Positions 29,659 through 51,841 are shown, counted from the stretch's first letter. The stretch: 64,000 bases of DNA from Piromyces finnis (GCA_002104945.1 MCFH01000009.1:884501-948500), one strand, 5' to 3'. The notes: generated by a model not told the origin, from the letters alone. Numbers and translations are program-made.

Positions 29659-30419
29659 CTAGTCTAAATCGGCATCTTCAAGATAACAATATTCAAATCT
29701 ATTCATATTTTTTAGAGGTAAAAAAAATTAGCATATTTATATATAAAAGCTACTATATAAAATTAAATGCTATTAAAATTAAATTGTAAAATATTTACTT
29801 GAATTCGCTCTTCCTTCTTTTTCCCCATAAGCCTTCATAATCAAAGTATATGTAAGTTCCTTGTTCATATTCTTCTGTAATATGTTTTGGTTCTTCGAGT
29901 CTTTGAAACCATGTATAGTATTTTTTATGGAATCTCCAAGATTGGCGTTTTAATTCACGAGCGGCTAAATATCTATTTAATTATTTATGTTATTTTTTTT
30001 TGGTTAATTATTTTTTTAAAGTTTATTTATTAAATTGCATATTATAATAATATCTATCAATTTTTAATTTTTTATGAAACATCGAATACATACTGTTGAT
30101 AAGTTCCTTGTTGATAATAGAAAATAAAGAATAAGGTATCAACATCATATTTTTTAAATATTTCTGGATTTTCATATGTTTTTTGTGGTTCTTCAGGGTA
30201 ATAGGAAGGTGTTGGATATGCATTTTCCATTGTATAAAAGTCTGGTCTATTATTTTAAAATTTTTATTTTGTTTAGAAATTCTAACTTAATGTAATAATA
30301 ATTTAAATAAAAAAATTTTATAATACATACTCATCTGAATCATGTAACCTTGGAACATATTTAAAACTGGAATCGAGCATATTTTGAAGGAATGTTGTAT
30401 CATTACCAGCTTTTGATGC

Positions 30420-30505
<86 letters not shown>

Positions 30506-32531
30506 ATCTAGCCTTAGTAGCTTCAAATGATTCTTCCAAATCAGATAATGATGGAGGTAATTTATTTTCAATAGCCTCTGATGATGGTGTTGGTTCGGTT
30601 TTATTACTTATTGATTCTGCATATGAAGCCTAGTGTATACGAAATAATATTTTATATAATTAATTACATACAATATCTATTATTTTTATTTAATTTTATT
30701 AAATTTGATATTTACTTGTTTGGATAATGATGCTTTAGGTTGTTGTGGAATTTGATTATTTTCATGACTTTGTTGGATTGATGGTGATTCGGATAATGAT
30801 TTATTTTGTTGTGCATTTATACTTTGACTTGAAACAACTATAATATATTTAATATATAATTAATTGTTGGTTTATACTCTGAAATATTAAACATGGGATT
30901 TATATAATAAAATTTACCAATTGGAGTGTTGATCCTTGAATCAGTTGATGCAGCGGCAACTGCAGCATATCTTGGTTGAACAGATAAAGTATTCATAGGT
31001 GAAGAAATATCAGCAGTACCACGAACAGCACTTGTAAAGGATGCTCTTGGTGTTCCTGGTTTTGAAGGTGTAAAAGATGAAGTTGGAGTAGGTGACTTAT
31101 TACTTGATATAGAATTATTTCTCGATTCAACTATTTATTTAATTAATTATTAAAAATTATTCAAAAAGAGTTTAATATTTTTTAATATATATTATAAATT
31201 TACCTCTTGATATATTTGATAAACTGTTTTTACTTGATAATGATCTTAAAGGTGATGATATATCCTTCTTCTTATCTTCATACTTATCTTTTTGTGAAAG
31301 AATTGGTGATTGTAATGGTGTTTCCTTTTTATTATTATAAATGAAAATTTAATAACTATTACTGAATACAAATGTTTTTTAAATAAAATTTACTTACATC
31401 TCTTTTTTCAGATTCATCTTTGTTGTTTTTGTTGTTATTGTTGTTGTTGTTTTTAATAATTTTAATTAATATACAATATACATTAGAATTTAATTTTTTA
31501 TAAATTATCCCAATTATTATTATCAAAATATTATATTAAACTTACTATCTTTATCATCATCATTATTAAGACCATAATATTCAGCTTTAGTTAGGTTAAG
31601 TTCATCATATATTCCATCATCTTCCATAAAATCATCATCTGCATGATTTTCAACATAATATTTGACATCTTCACGAATATCATTAACCTTTTTTTTTTAA
31701 TTAATATTTAATATTAAATTATCTTCAGTATTTGATTACGTTGATATTTATGTTGTTTAATAGTTTTTATACCTTTTCCACGCTTAAATTTCCATTTTCA
31801 ATCAATCTTAAAATAATTTCTAACTGCATAATATGGTATTTATGTTTTTCTACTCTCTTTTCAATTTCTTCTAATCTTTCAGTTTTACTACTATCACCTT
31901 TTCTTGATTTTTTTATGGCAACTTGTAGTTTTTCTGCCTCTGCTTCATATTTATCAATTTGTGAATTTAAAATATCAACTTGACTTGTTATAAAATTACA
32001 AACATCAACTTTTTCTTTTTCCTGTGGATCTATTTTATTCGCTAATTGTAATCCTTCTTTTGAATAAGCTTTTGTTTTTAATTCCTTTTCACAAGCTTTA
32101 AACTTTTCCATTTGCTAATTAAAAAATATTAAAATTATACAAATTATCATTAAAAAAATATTATTTTAAATCATTTTATTATGTAATTATAATATATACT
32201 TGTTCAATTAATTTTCTATTTTCAGTAAGTAATCTTTTATCTTTTATTTCATTTGAAGATAACCAAGTTTTAATTTGGTCTCGGTATCTTTGTAATTTTT
32301 TAATTTCTTTCTTCAATTCTTGCTCATATTTTTCTTTTTGTCCTATATTTGAGGAAGATTGAATTTTATCAAATATAGTTTCAAATGTATCAACTCCTTC
32401 AGCAACCTTTTTCAAGGTTCTATCAATTTCACCTATATACATTAATATTATTGAATTTAATATTACTTTTGCATCTGAATAATTTAATAATTTTAAGATT
32501 GAATCAAACCTTGAAGTTTTCTACTCGTCAT
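29659..32531 (-). CDS. NOT5: CCR4-NOT complex subunit NOT3/NOT5 (CNOT3 homologue)
   Basis: Scaffold subunit of the CCR4-NOT deadenylase, which shortens mRNA poly(A) tails and links to decapping and codon-dependent decay. The ATG at 32531 opens a 22-nt exon (MTSRKLQ) that splices in frame to [26 protein letters not shown] is diagnostic of the family. The N-terminal coiled coil continues through 32442-32179 and 32111-31767. A Ser/Thr/Gln-rich linker follows (31640-30700). The C-terminal NOT box is in the last exons: [12 protein letters not shown], then a YYPEEP region, [26 protein letters not shown] and [16 protein letters not shown], ending EDADLD at 29659. Just before the NOT box is a run of about 28 Asn, encoded by an uninterrupted AAT array. 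Several introns split the linker. Confidence 0.95.
30421..30504 (-). repeat. Coding (AAT)n array, poly-Asn in NOT3/5
   Basis: About 28 consecutive AAT codons, with no synonymous AAC, inside the exon that leads into the NOT box. Codon purity suggests recent slippage expansion rather than old selection for Asn. Confidence 0.92.
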
Positions 32532-33898
32532 TTCTAAACTACGTTGAGAATTGTTTTATAATACTAAATAAATACAAAATGGAAAAGAATTAGTGATCTT
32601 GTTTTATATAAATATTTAAAGTCCTTAAATTTTATTTATATTTTAATATCTTCTTTTCGATAAAGAAAAACAAAAATACATATTTATTAAATTAAAAATA
32701 AATATTCTACTGTTTTATTGTTTGAAAAAGAAATAAATCCATAAATACTGAATCTATTAAAGAAACAATTCATTTCTACAAATTATATTGAATATCAATT
32801 AATTGTATACTGTATGATTGTATAAATATTTTCTATTAATAAGAAAGAAGCTCTTCTTCTTTAATGTTAAATGCATTTATTTATCTTATGTTTGAATAAT
32901 TAATGAAAGCATTTTTGATGAAAAATTAAATGTTTTTTTATATTTATTTATTTTTTCATATTTATTTATTTACTTATTTATCTATTTATCTATTTATTTA
33001 TTTATTTATTTATTATTTATAATTTAATTATTTTTTCACGCTTTCATTTTTGATTTTATAATAACAATTTATAACTTTCATTTTATACATATTACAATAA
33101 TTATTTTTTTCTATATTAATGTATTATACTCAAAAAAAGTGTCTTACTTTTTTTTATTTAATTGATGAATTTCTTATTTTAATAAATGAAAATTAGTTTT
33201 ATAATATAAAGTTTAAAAGTAAATTTTTGAATATTTTTTCTTTATTTCTACTAATTTTATTATTGGTTTTATAATATATAAAAAAAAATTAATAAATTAA
33301 AATTTAATCGATTTTATAAATGATTAAACGATTAATCAAAAATTTAATAATAAAAAATAATATGTAATTCAAGAATAGACATTAACATAAAATATAGTTT
33401 TATAAGCAATACTTTGTTAATTTTAACAGTAATTTATTGAGAAACCTTTATTTTTAATATTATGGAAATAGTATTTTTTTATTTCTTTTATAGTAATAAA
33501 AATATATTATATATATTTAAAAGATAAAAATTAATTATTAATCTTATATACACTTTTTATATATTGTAAAATGAATAAAATTTATGAGAATTTTTAAGCT
33601 TTATTTTTTTATCAATAGAAATATAAAATAATAATAATAATAATAATAATAATTAATAAATAAATAAATAAAATAATTATTTTAGTTTAAAGAAATAACA
33701 AAATTATTTTAATTAAAATATTAAATATGATTTTTAGGCACTTTATTATTTTTATTTCCATTAATTAAAATCAATTGAAAATAATAAAGTTTTCTGAAAA
33801 AGTATTGGAGCTTTTTACATCAAATTTCGATATTTTATTCTTCAGTAATGTTGAAGTTAAAAAGAAAAACTATTTAAAAATATATTTATATAAAAAAG
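32532..33898. other. Divergent intergenic region
   Basis: About 1.4 kb between two 5' ends (NOT3/5 on minus, WD40/HEAT gene on plus). It contains TTTA-type runs near 32940-33015 and an AAT run near 33625-33652. Both promoters should lie here, but I can name no specific site. Confidence 0.6.
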
Positions 33899-42654
<8,756 letters not shown>

Positions 42655-43091
42655 TAATGCATTGTTTAAATATAATATCTTAATTAAAAAAAACCAATAT
42701 CATTTTATATATTAAATATATAATATCAATATATCATTATTTTTAATTTCAATTAAAATAATTTAAATAATTGAATTATCTTTTTTAAAATAACCAATTT
42801 TACTATCATTTAATAAAAAAAAAATAAAAATCATAATAAATAATTCATTAACATTATATATATATAATAATTATTTTCTTATATATAGTAATACTTTTTA
42901 ACAACAATGTAAAAATATTTTATTTATTTTTTTATAATAAAAACTATTAAATATATATCTATATAATTAACTGAAAATATTATTAATCAAATATTGACTG
43001 GAAACTTTAATGTTCAAATATTTTTAACCTATATAAATAATTTAAAAAAGGTACTTAAATTAATAAATTACTTTAATTTAAAAAAAAAACT
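42655..43091. other. Intergenic between convergent genes
   Basis: Short AT-rich spacer holding the 3' ends of the WD40/HEAT gene (plus) and the kinase-LRR gene (minus). Nothing else seen. Confidence 0.6.
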
Positions 43092-46000
43092 TTATTTAAC
43101 TAACCTTTGAATTAATTCTTTATTTGGTAAATCATCTATATTAGTATTTGAATATGTGCTAATGAAAAGGAAAATATTTAAATTAATTTATTTTATTAAT
43201 ATATAGTGTGTTATATTTAAAAGAATATATGTTATTTGCTATTCTTACAAATTTTCTAGTCTTTTCAAATTATTAATACTCTCTGGAATAGGTCCGTTCA
43301 ATAATTTATTATTTTGAAGTTGTCTTTACATTATATGATTATATATTTTTATTTATTATAATAATAGAAATAATAATATATAAATTTAATAGGATGTAAT
43401 ATTTCAATTGTTTTTTCTATTATTATTACTATAAAAAACATTTTACAATATTTTTAATCGGGTTAGTTTTCCTATATCATTAGGAATACTTCCTGAAAAA
43501 TTATTATAACTTAACCATAATTGGTTTAAACGAGAAAGGTTACATAAAAATTCAGGAATTTCACCTGAAAGTTTGTTTTCATTTAATATTCTAAATTTTC
43601 ATTTTGAATTTTGTTAAATATTAATTAATTATAATTATGAATAAATTATATGACAATTCAAGTATATATAAATATATGTTTCATACAAAACTGATAGTTG
43701 TTGTAAATTTTGAAATGATTTAGGTATTTCTCCTTTTAAAGAATTCTGTGCTAAGTATCTATTATTATTATTATTATTATTATATAAAAAAAGTAATTCC
43801 CAATATACAATAAAGCAAAGATATTAATTTACATTATTTTTACAATAAAAATAAAATACTTCATAATAAGCATACAAATGAGTTAAATTTGTTAAATTTC
43901 CCAAAGAATCTGGTATGCATCCTGTAAATTGATTATCTTGCATAATTCTATTTTATAATAAATACATAACACGGTTTTTTTTCCCGTTATTTATAGTTAT
44001 TCCCAGTTTTACTTTTTATATATATCATATAGTATACAATTTACGTACAAATGAACTAAATTTTTAAGATTTCCTATTTTATCAGGTATTTTCCCAACAA
44101 ATTTATTATGAGATAAATAACTAATAAAGTAAATTAATAATTTTTTATAAAATTATGAAAAATTGTATAATGTACTTACAGATGTGTTAACTTTTTTAAG
44201 TCACCTATGGAAGAAGGAAGTTCATCAGTGAAATTATTATGATCCAGACGTCTTATCATTTTAATAATTATAAAAATAATCTTAATGACAAAATTAATGC
44301 GTATATTACATAAATTAAAAAATTAATAAACTCACAATTCTACTAAATTCTGTAATTGACAAATTGTCTCAGGTATTTTTCCACTTAATGAATTTCCATG
44401 TAAACGTCTTTGATGATTAATAATGATATTTAATTAATATAAATAAATTTATATTTAAATTATTATAATTATATAGTAGATAGTATTATCAATATCTTCA
44501 TACAATGTAGTTAAATTATATAACAATCCAATAGAGTCTGGAATAGATCCTTTAATTTTATTATATGCTAGGCATCTTTTTTTTAAAAAAAAAATTCAAT
44601 TATTAAATTTATAATTAGTTTTTATTATTATAAAAAAAACAATAATAATTAAAATAAATACAATTCAGTAATAGTCTTATAATTTCCTATTTCTTCAGGT
44701 ATTTTTCCAGATATATTTTCTTTATCTAAAGTTCTATATATAAAAATAATTATTAATTATATGATTTAGTTTAAATTATATATAATTTTTTTTTTTTTTT
44801 TTTTTTTACATTTTTGTAACTTCATTTTGTAAAAATCTTTCAATTCTAATTTTACAGGATATATTTATATATAAAAAAATTTATTATAAAATTAATATCA
44901 TTTATTATTATAAAATATGAATTTAAATTAATATTTTAGTATGAAATACTTTTTTTTCCTTACTTTACACATAATCTTGGTTTTTCTAATTTATTACTAC
45001 TATGATGACTTCTTTCTTCATTCCTCATTGAAATATCATTTGTAGACTTTGCTAATCTAATACTTTCTTTATTGATTTCTATACTAGCAATTTTACTATT
45101 TATGATTTGGAAAGAATTAGAATTAATATCGCCAATATTGTTCATAGTCATGCTTTTTGGAATTTTTCCATTTTTTTTATTGTAAGATTTTATTTTATCA
45201 AAGCTATGAACTGAATTATTATATATTAAATTGGAACTTCTTATTGAATTTTGAGTAGAATTATTTTCAATGTTACTAATGCTTCTACGATGATGGCGAA
45301 TAGGATCATCATTACTATCATTAGTATCAATACAATTAACAGAAACAGAATGTTTCATTCGATTGCATTGCTTTGATTCTCTTTTTAAAGATAAATTATA
45401 AACGGAATGGTCATTAGAAGGTACAGCAATATCATAATTAGAATTAAACATAAATTCTAGGCTATTATTATTTATATTTTCCATTTCTTCATCATTCTGT
45501 TTATTAGATTCTTTTAAGTTATTATTTATTTGAAGTTGTTGATTTCTTAATTGAATAAGTAAAGAGGCAACTGTCATTAATGATATACGTTCAAAAGGAT
45601 CGTAATTCCATGTTTTCTCTAAAATGTCCCACATTTTATTTGAATATAAAATATTATTTTCTAGTGAAAAGTTGTTAACTTTAAGTTTTGAAGGATATTT
45701 ATCATGGATAATCATATATTCCACTTGAACTTCATTTATAATATCATAAAAAGGAATCTTTTGAAATATAATTTCATAGAAAAGACGACCAACTGAAAAG
45801 ATGTCAGAGAAAATACTAATTTTTCCAATAACATTACTATAATCATTATTTTGATCAAAACTTTTAAAATCATCTAGATCTTCATTATTACTGAAATGAT
45901 TTTTAATATTTTGTAGCTTATACTCTGAAAAAAGCTCTGGTGCCTTCCAACGAATTGCATCTGTAACTTTACATGGTATTGTCAACGTACTATTACTATT

Positions 46001-48564
46001 TTAAATATATAATTATCATATATTTATTAATCAAAGTATTTTTTTTTTTCTTTTTACAATTCTTTTTTGTCATATACAATTTAAATTTATTATCATTCTT
46101 CCCATAATTATACCTGTTAATTTGATTGGTTTGAAAAACACTTAATCCAAAATCACATATTTTAGGTTTTCCATTTTCTGTGATTAAAATATTATCACTT
46201 TTAATATCACCATGAATAATATTATTTTGATGAAGATGATATAACCCAGTAATTATTCCATGCATAATTTGTAATTTTTGTTCTGGAGAAATATTTTTCT
46301 GACTAGTATATGTTTTTACTGTACCTCGACTACAATATTCCGATATAATAGATGGGTATTGACTAATATGGCATGCACCATAGAATTGTAAAATATTTGG
46401 ATGGCTTTTAATCCTACTCCATATCTCTATTTCTCTTAAAAATAATTCTTTTTCATTAATATGTAAATTATTATTAATTCCATTGCTATCAATTATTGTT
46501 TCTTTATAACATTCATTTGTTTCGAGATTTAGCGTTTTCTTTGCAACTAATGCCCCATTATATATACACTTTTGTACATAGCAATAACTTCCAGATCTAA
46601 AGATTTATTTATCAAATATTTTATGATATTATTATAATTTTATTATATATATATATATATATTTATACACATTGCTATATAGTAATTTTTTAATCCATAT
46701 TATTTATTAATATTTTAATGTGTACCCAATGAAAGCATCTTTACTTTCTAATACATCAATATTAGTTTCATCAATAAACCATGAAGGAAGAGTTTTAGTT
46801 TCATTTGCTACTTTTGATTTTCTTTTCATATAACCCAATAGCTTTATGGCTAGATCATAAAGTTTAGGATTAGCTTGTGAATGATTTACCATATTCATAG
46901 TTTTTACAATATATTCATATTCATTTTTTTTAAATATATCTATGATAGCTGAATTTGATTGACCTACTTACAAAAAAAAAAATTTCAATTTAAAAAAATA
47001 TCATCAATAATTAAACTATATATATGATACAAAAATTAGTTTAAATTAAATACTATTTGAACTATTAATCTTGGATTTTTCTTCATCATTATCTGTCATA
47101 TAAGGAATATTCTTCTCCTTATTATTATTATTATTTTCAACTGTATATATTGCATATTTTTTTTTTAAAAAAATTATAATAAAGAAAATAAAAAATACAA
47201 CTTTCTGATTATTTATTAATGTATAACTATAGTAATAATTATAATAAGTTATATATATAAAATATATAAATAAAATATAATACTGACCTTGAATATTATT
47301 GCCTTCTACTAAATTAATTTTGCTTAATGATCGACTACTATTTTCCATTATAATTTTCTTTTTATTTTTCATAATAATTGGACTATCTAATAACGATTAA
47401 TTATATATATATAACATGAAAAGTATTTTTTTTATAAAAGTATAAAAAAATCATTAAAGATTTACTGAATTCATTTTTATTATTTATTTATATTTCATAT
47501 TTACTTTCTATTGTTTCAATACTTCCTAAATTTTGAGATCTAGATAAAGAAATTGAAGTATTATTATTTGATGGATTTGGTACTTTTACTAACATTTTTT
47601 TATATAACTTTTCATCATTTTCCAATATTTCCTTATAATAGTTATATTCTTCTGCTCTTTCTAATTCTCTTCTTTTTTTACGTTCTTTTTCATTTTTTTT
47701 TCTTAATTTTTCTAACTCTTTAATTAGTTCATACTTTTGTTTTTGCATTTCTCTAGTTTTCTTTTTTATCTCTCTTTCTTTTCTTTTTGCTTTATCTTCT
47801 GCACTTTCTTCCTTTGGTTGAGTTTGTGGAAGGGCCGGAACATCTTTATTAAGGTTAGTAGTACTAATATCTTTTTGACTCTTAACATAATCATGTAATA
47901 ATGAAAAGGTATCAATTTGAAATTGTTTCATTATAAAATCTAATTCCTCTTCCAACTTAATAAATAATGGATGAATTATTTATTATAATACAATTTAAAT
48001 CAATGAGGTTTAAAAAAATAATATTATATATATAAACATTTTATAATAATTTTAAAATAAATAAATTTTTTATTTTTCTATTTTTCTATTTTTTTTTTTT
48101 TTTTTATTATTATTTTATTTTTATTTTTATTTTATGTATTATTACCCCATCCATTTTTTCATCATTTACTGACAAATACCATAATCGTTCAACAAAGTTT
48201 TTTGATTTTATTTTCTTTACATGGGCCATAAATTTTCTAGTATATTTATAAAAATGAATAATAACAGGAGGTATAGAACTTTCCAATTCATTTTTATAAT
48301 TACTATATGGATTAATTCCAGAATCACTTTCTTTATATTTATCTTTTTCCTTTGAAGAATGATGATTCTCTTTTTCTTTTTCCACTAATAATGCTTGATT
48401 TTCCGAAAATTTATATATTGAATCCAATTGTAAAGCTAAATCATTTAAATATTTCGCATGATTTTTATATCGTATAAAACTTGCGTTTAATTCATTACAA
48501 TATGAAATAATCGAGGAAACATTACCAATAATATCTAGATAGTCTATTATTTATATAATGGTGG

Positions 48565-48595
<31 letters not shown>

Positions 48596-48710
48596 TATAG
48601 ATTTTTTTGTATATTACAATGGAATATTCACAAATGAATTTTATAAATATACTAATTATTCAATATATATATTATTTAATTATTTATTATTTTATGATAT
48701 TACCTCCCAT
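43092..48710 (-). CDS. MLKL-like helical bundle / TKL-type kinase / leucine-rich-repeat protein
   Basis: Modelled as one gene of about 20 exons. Exon 1 is only 7 nt (48710-48704, MG plus one base) and joins in frame to DYLDIIGNVSS at 48543. Residues 1 to about 160 contain ASFIRYKNHAKYLNDLALQL and later VERLWYLSVNDEKMDG plus LEEELDFIMKQFQI, the pattern of the MLKL-type four-helix N-terminal domain. A charged coiled coil follows (47800-47600). The kinase has Gly loop IGSGSYCYV (across an intron), ALVAKK, HGDIKSDNILI (HGD at 46206-46214), CDFG near 46147-46158 and WKAPELF, so the catalytic Lys and both Asp are present. A Ser/Asn-rich region (45540-44960) leads by splicing, not by the in-frame TAA, into CVKIERFLQNEVTKITLDK and then about ten LRRs of the LSGxIP type to the stop at 43092-43094. 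No signal peptide or membrane segment was seen, so it is probably cytosolic. Function unknown; an intracellular sensor kinase is one possibility. Confidence 0.72.
43251..44740 (-). repeat. LRR exon array, near-uniform phase-2 exons
   Basis: Ten LRRs lie at about 44740-44668, 44574-44503, 44412-44340, 44251-44180, 44120-44048, 43950-43878, 43760-43688, 43590-43455 (two repeats in one exon) and 43325-43251. Most single units are exactly 24 residues (72 nt). At each junction I checked the donor falls after two bases of the last Leu codon and the next exon supplies one base, so the exons are symmetric phase 2. Typical cores are NKIKGSIPDSIGLLYNL and NKFVGKIPDKIGNLKNL. Borders were set by eye. Confidence 0.8.
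48565..48593. repeat. Poly(A)/poly(T) run acting as intron pyrimidine tract
   Basis: A 29-nt A-run on plus, hence a T-run on the coding strand of the kinase-LRR gene, just upstream of the proposed acceptor (AATAATAG, exon from 48543). It fits the polypyrimidine tract of intron 1. Confidence 0.6.
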
Positions 48711-50217
48711 AATTACTTTTTAAAAACTTTATCCTTTATTATATATATGTATATATATATATTTTAATTTTAATGATAAATAACTATTTATTTTTTTTTT
48801 TTAATATATATATTTCGATTATATGCTTTTAATAACGATAGTATTGAAATGTAAATTTATTTAATTATTTCTATTAAATTTTTATAATTGAGTATACGTT
48901 ATAGAAAAAGCATAATTAATAAAAAAGACTCAAATGCTATTATTAAAATCAAGATTTTCAATATCTACAAAAAAACTTTTTTACAATATATTTAAATTAG
49001 AACTATAAAGTTTATATTTAATAAAATTAAATTATTAATTTCATACATTTTAAATAAAAACTGGAATTTTTAAACTTAAAAAGTATTGTATAAATTTATT
49101 ATCATAAAAAATTTGTGGATCTTACTTATATTCTCAACATTACTATTATAAAGATATTAGTCTTTTTTTAATATTTATTTATCTAAGCAAAATATAAATT
49201 CAAATTACTAAAACTTTGAAAAATAAAAAAAATAATAATACTAATTAAGTAGAAAATCCCAAAAGCAGAAAAAAAAAAGATATTTATTGATTTAGAATAA
49301 ACATATTTTAACTTTACCACAACATAAAGATTTTAACTTCATATATCATCGATAATATACCATTGTATTATATAAATTAATACTAAAATAAATATTCCTA
49401 ATAATTATTATTAAAAGATTAACTTTTAGAGTATAGACCTTATTAACGAATAATTGTTTCTTTAAAAGTATCTAATTTTCAATATAACAACCAAATCAAT
49501 TTTTTATTATATACTTTCAAAAACTCTAGGTATGACTTGAAGATTTAACTTAAAATAAAAATTCATATATACTTTTAAACATAAATTATATATGACACAT
49601 TTTTTTTTTTTTATTTTATTTTTATTTTTTTTTTTTTTTTTTATCATTATTACTATTATATATATCTTCATTTCCTTTTTTTTTTTTTTTTTATTATTAT
49701 TATTATTATCACTAATATTATATATATATTTTTTTTTTGAATTTTATAAATTTTTTTTTAAAAAAAAAAAAAGTATTAAAAATATTTAAAATAAAAAAGA
49801 ATGTGATATTAAACATATGAGAATTGACATTTTCATATGCTATATATATTTATTATGAGAAAAAAAAAAGGTTAATTGAAAAGATAAAAAATGTTTTTAA
49901 GAAAGAATAATAAGGAAAAATTTAAATAGATTATTGTTGAAAAAAATTATGTAAATAAAAAAATATTTTCCCTTTATTGCTGTTGTATTTTTTTTTTTTT
50001 TTAGTTATTAAGTGTGAGAGATTTAAATTAAATTTTCTTTCTTAATTTCTTTTTTTTTTTCTTTTCATAAAGTATAAACACTCACTTTCATTCACCTTTC
50101 TTAAAAAAAAAAAAAAAATTATCAAAAGTTAAACATATACTTTATATCTCGCTTATAATTTGCAATATATCTAAATATCGTGAAATAAAGTTATAAAACT
50201 TTATTCTTTAAACTACT
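48711..50217. other. Intergenic, AT-rich
   Basis: About 1.5 kb between the kinase-LRR gene's 5' end and the cyclin gene's 3' end (both minus). Dense T-runs at 49603-49750; the open frames there are homopolymer artefacts. No supported gene. Confidence 0.6.
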
Positions 50218-51841
50218 TTATAAATTTATTCCTTTCTTGGATAAAGTTTTTTCATTATATAAAGTATCCATTGAAATCTTCCTTGATAATTTCTTACTAA
50301 TAGAAATTTCACTAGTTTCACTTAATGTAGGTGATGGTGGTATTTGATTGCTTCCTACATTGGGTATCATTCCTTTTTCTTGATTGGAATATGGAATTGT
50401 TTTATCTAATTCTTTCTTTAACTGAGATGTAGAAAGAGATGAAACTTGTGATGGATGTGGATTGGATAATGGAGGTGACTATTTATTAATTAAAAAAATT
50501 AAAAATATAAATATGTTTAGTTTAACGATCATATATAATATAAAACAACTTTACTATTCTTACCATAACATTTAAATGAGTACTATTCATAGGACTACGT
50601 CTATCTGGTATATTACAATCAACTTCACTTTGATATATGCTTAGTATTTCTCCTATTATATCTAAGTGATTCAAATTTTTGAAAATAATTTTATAATAAT
50701 ATTGAATTAACATACTACTATTCAATAAAAATAAGTTTTATTAATTTACAAATAATATTTACTTTTCATTTCAATTTGATTAATAGAAAAAAGTGACCAC
50801 CAATCTCCCTTGCAATTAATTTGTTCTCCTATCATTTTTGAAGCAACATATAAAGCTGCTGCAACAATAACATTCCAACGATGTCTTAAGCATAATGTTG
50901 TGGTTAAGCTATTTTTTTTAAAATAAATATATATTTTTAATAATAATCTAATTAATATATTGCTTCGTATATTTAATATTCAATTCATTTTACTTTTGCT
51001 ATTATTATTAATAAGATAATGATATTTACCAGTCATTAATAATACAATATATATATTTTTTCAATTTGATTGAAGTGTTTAAAGTTTCTGTATATTCCTT
51101 AATATAAGTGCTTGGTAGTTCAATATTTAGGTCATAGCATATCGTTTGTAAAATTACCATTTCATTATGAATAATATTTCTTTTCCAAGTACCAAATTGA
51201 TCCCTTTCAACAAGATATTTGTCATCTTTCATACTTAATTTTGCACAAACGTTTACGATGTCTTCCATATGACGCATATCCTTTGATTCAAAATTTTTGC
51301 AAGCTAAAAATATACAAGCTGAAGCAATATCTTGATATTTATTTTCTTTAATAGATTTACGAAGATAGAATCTTTGTAAAAAGATAGATGCTGCTGCCAA
51401 TACATGATGTCTTAAATTTAACTTTGAGCAAGCAATTTTTATAAATTGAATTGCTTTTACTAAATCTTCATTATTTGACTTTATTATAGATTGTAATTCA
51501 TTTTTTGTATAAAGCCAAGAATTTCTTCTATAAACACTTTTCTTTTGTTCATCTTTTTTAATAATTTCTAAATAATTACTAACATTGTCCAAGTTTTTTG
51601 ATAAAGGTGATTTAACATTACTGGAATACCTTATACTCTTTGGTTTTAATAATGATTTACTTGTTGAAGTAGCTGATGATGGGGGGGTTGAAGTTGATTT
51701 TACGTATTTATTTTGATATACATTTTTATTTACAGTTCGTTGTTTTAATTTTGCATCATATGCAGATTTTGATTTCGGATTATATGGATAGTATTGATTG
51801 TTTTGATATAGATTGTTTTGACATTGTGATTCACTTTTCAT
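50218..51841 (-). CDS. Cyclin, transcriptional class (cyclin K/T-like)
   Basis: Activating partner of a CDK of the CDK9/CDK12 type, which phosphorylates the RNA polymerase II tail (known role of the family; the specific CDK is not evident here). Starts at 51841 with an Asn/Ser/Lys-rich head. The first cyclin box holds RRNSWLYTKNEL, HHVLAAASIFLQRFYLRKS and IASACIFLACKNFES, the pattern of cyclin K/T/L proteins. The second box spans an intron (donor near 51028, exon resuming near 50908) and includes LCLRHRWNVIVAAALYVASK and GDWWSLF. A short exon near 50570-50655 and a Ser/Pro-rich tail (50480-50218) end in KKGINL and a stop at 50218-50220. About 400 residues. K versus T versus CTK2/BUR2 cannot be settled by eye. 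Confidence 0.85.

Noticed and set aside
48558-48767. Plus-strand frame of 69 codons beginning with a poly-Lys run
   Set aside because: The Lys run is the A-tract antisense to the kinase-LRR intron 1; the rest lacks protein character.
49592-49789. Plus-strand frame of 65 codons, Phe/Ile/Leu-rich, membrane-like
   Set aside because: Encoded by T-runs in a spacer; hydrophobicity is a base-composition artefact.
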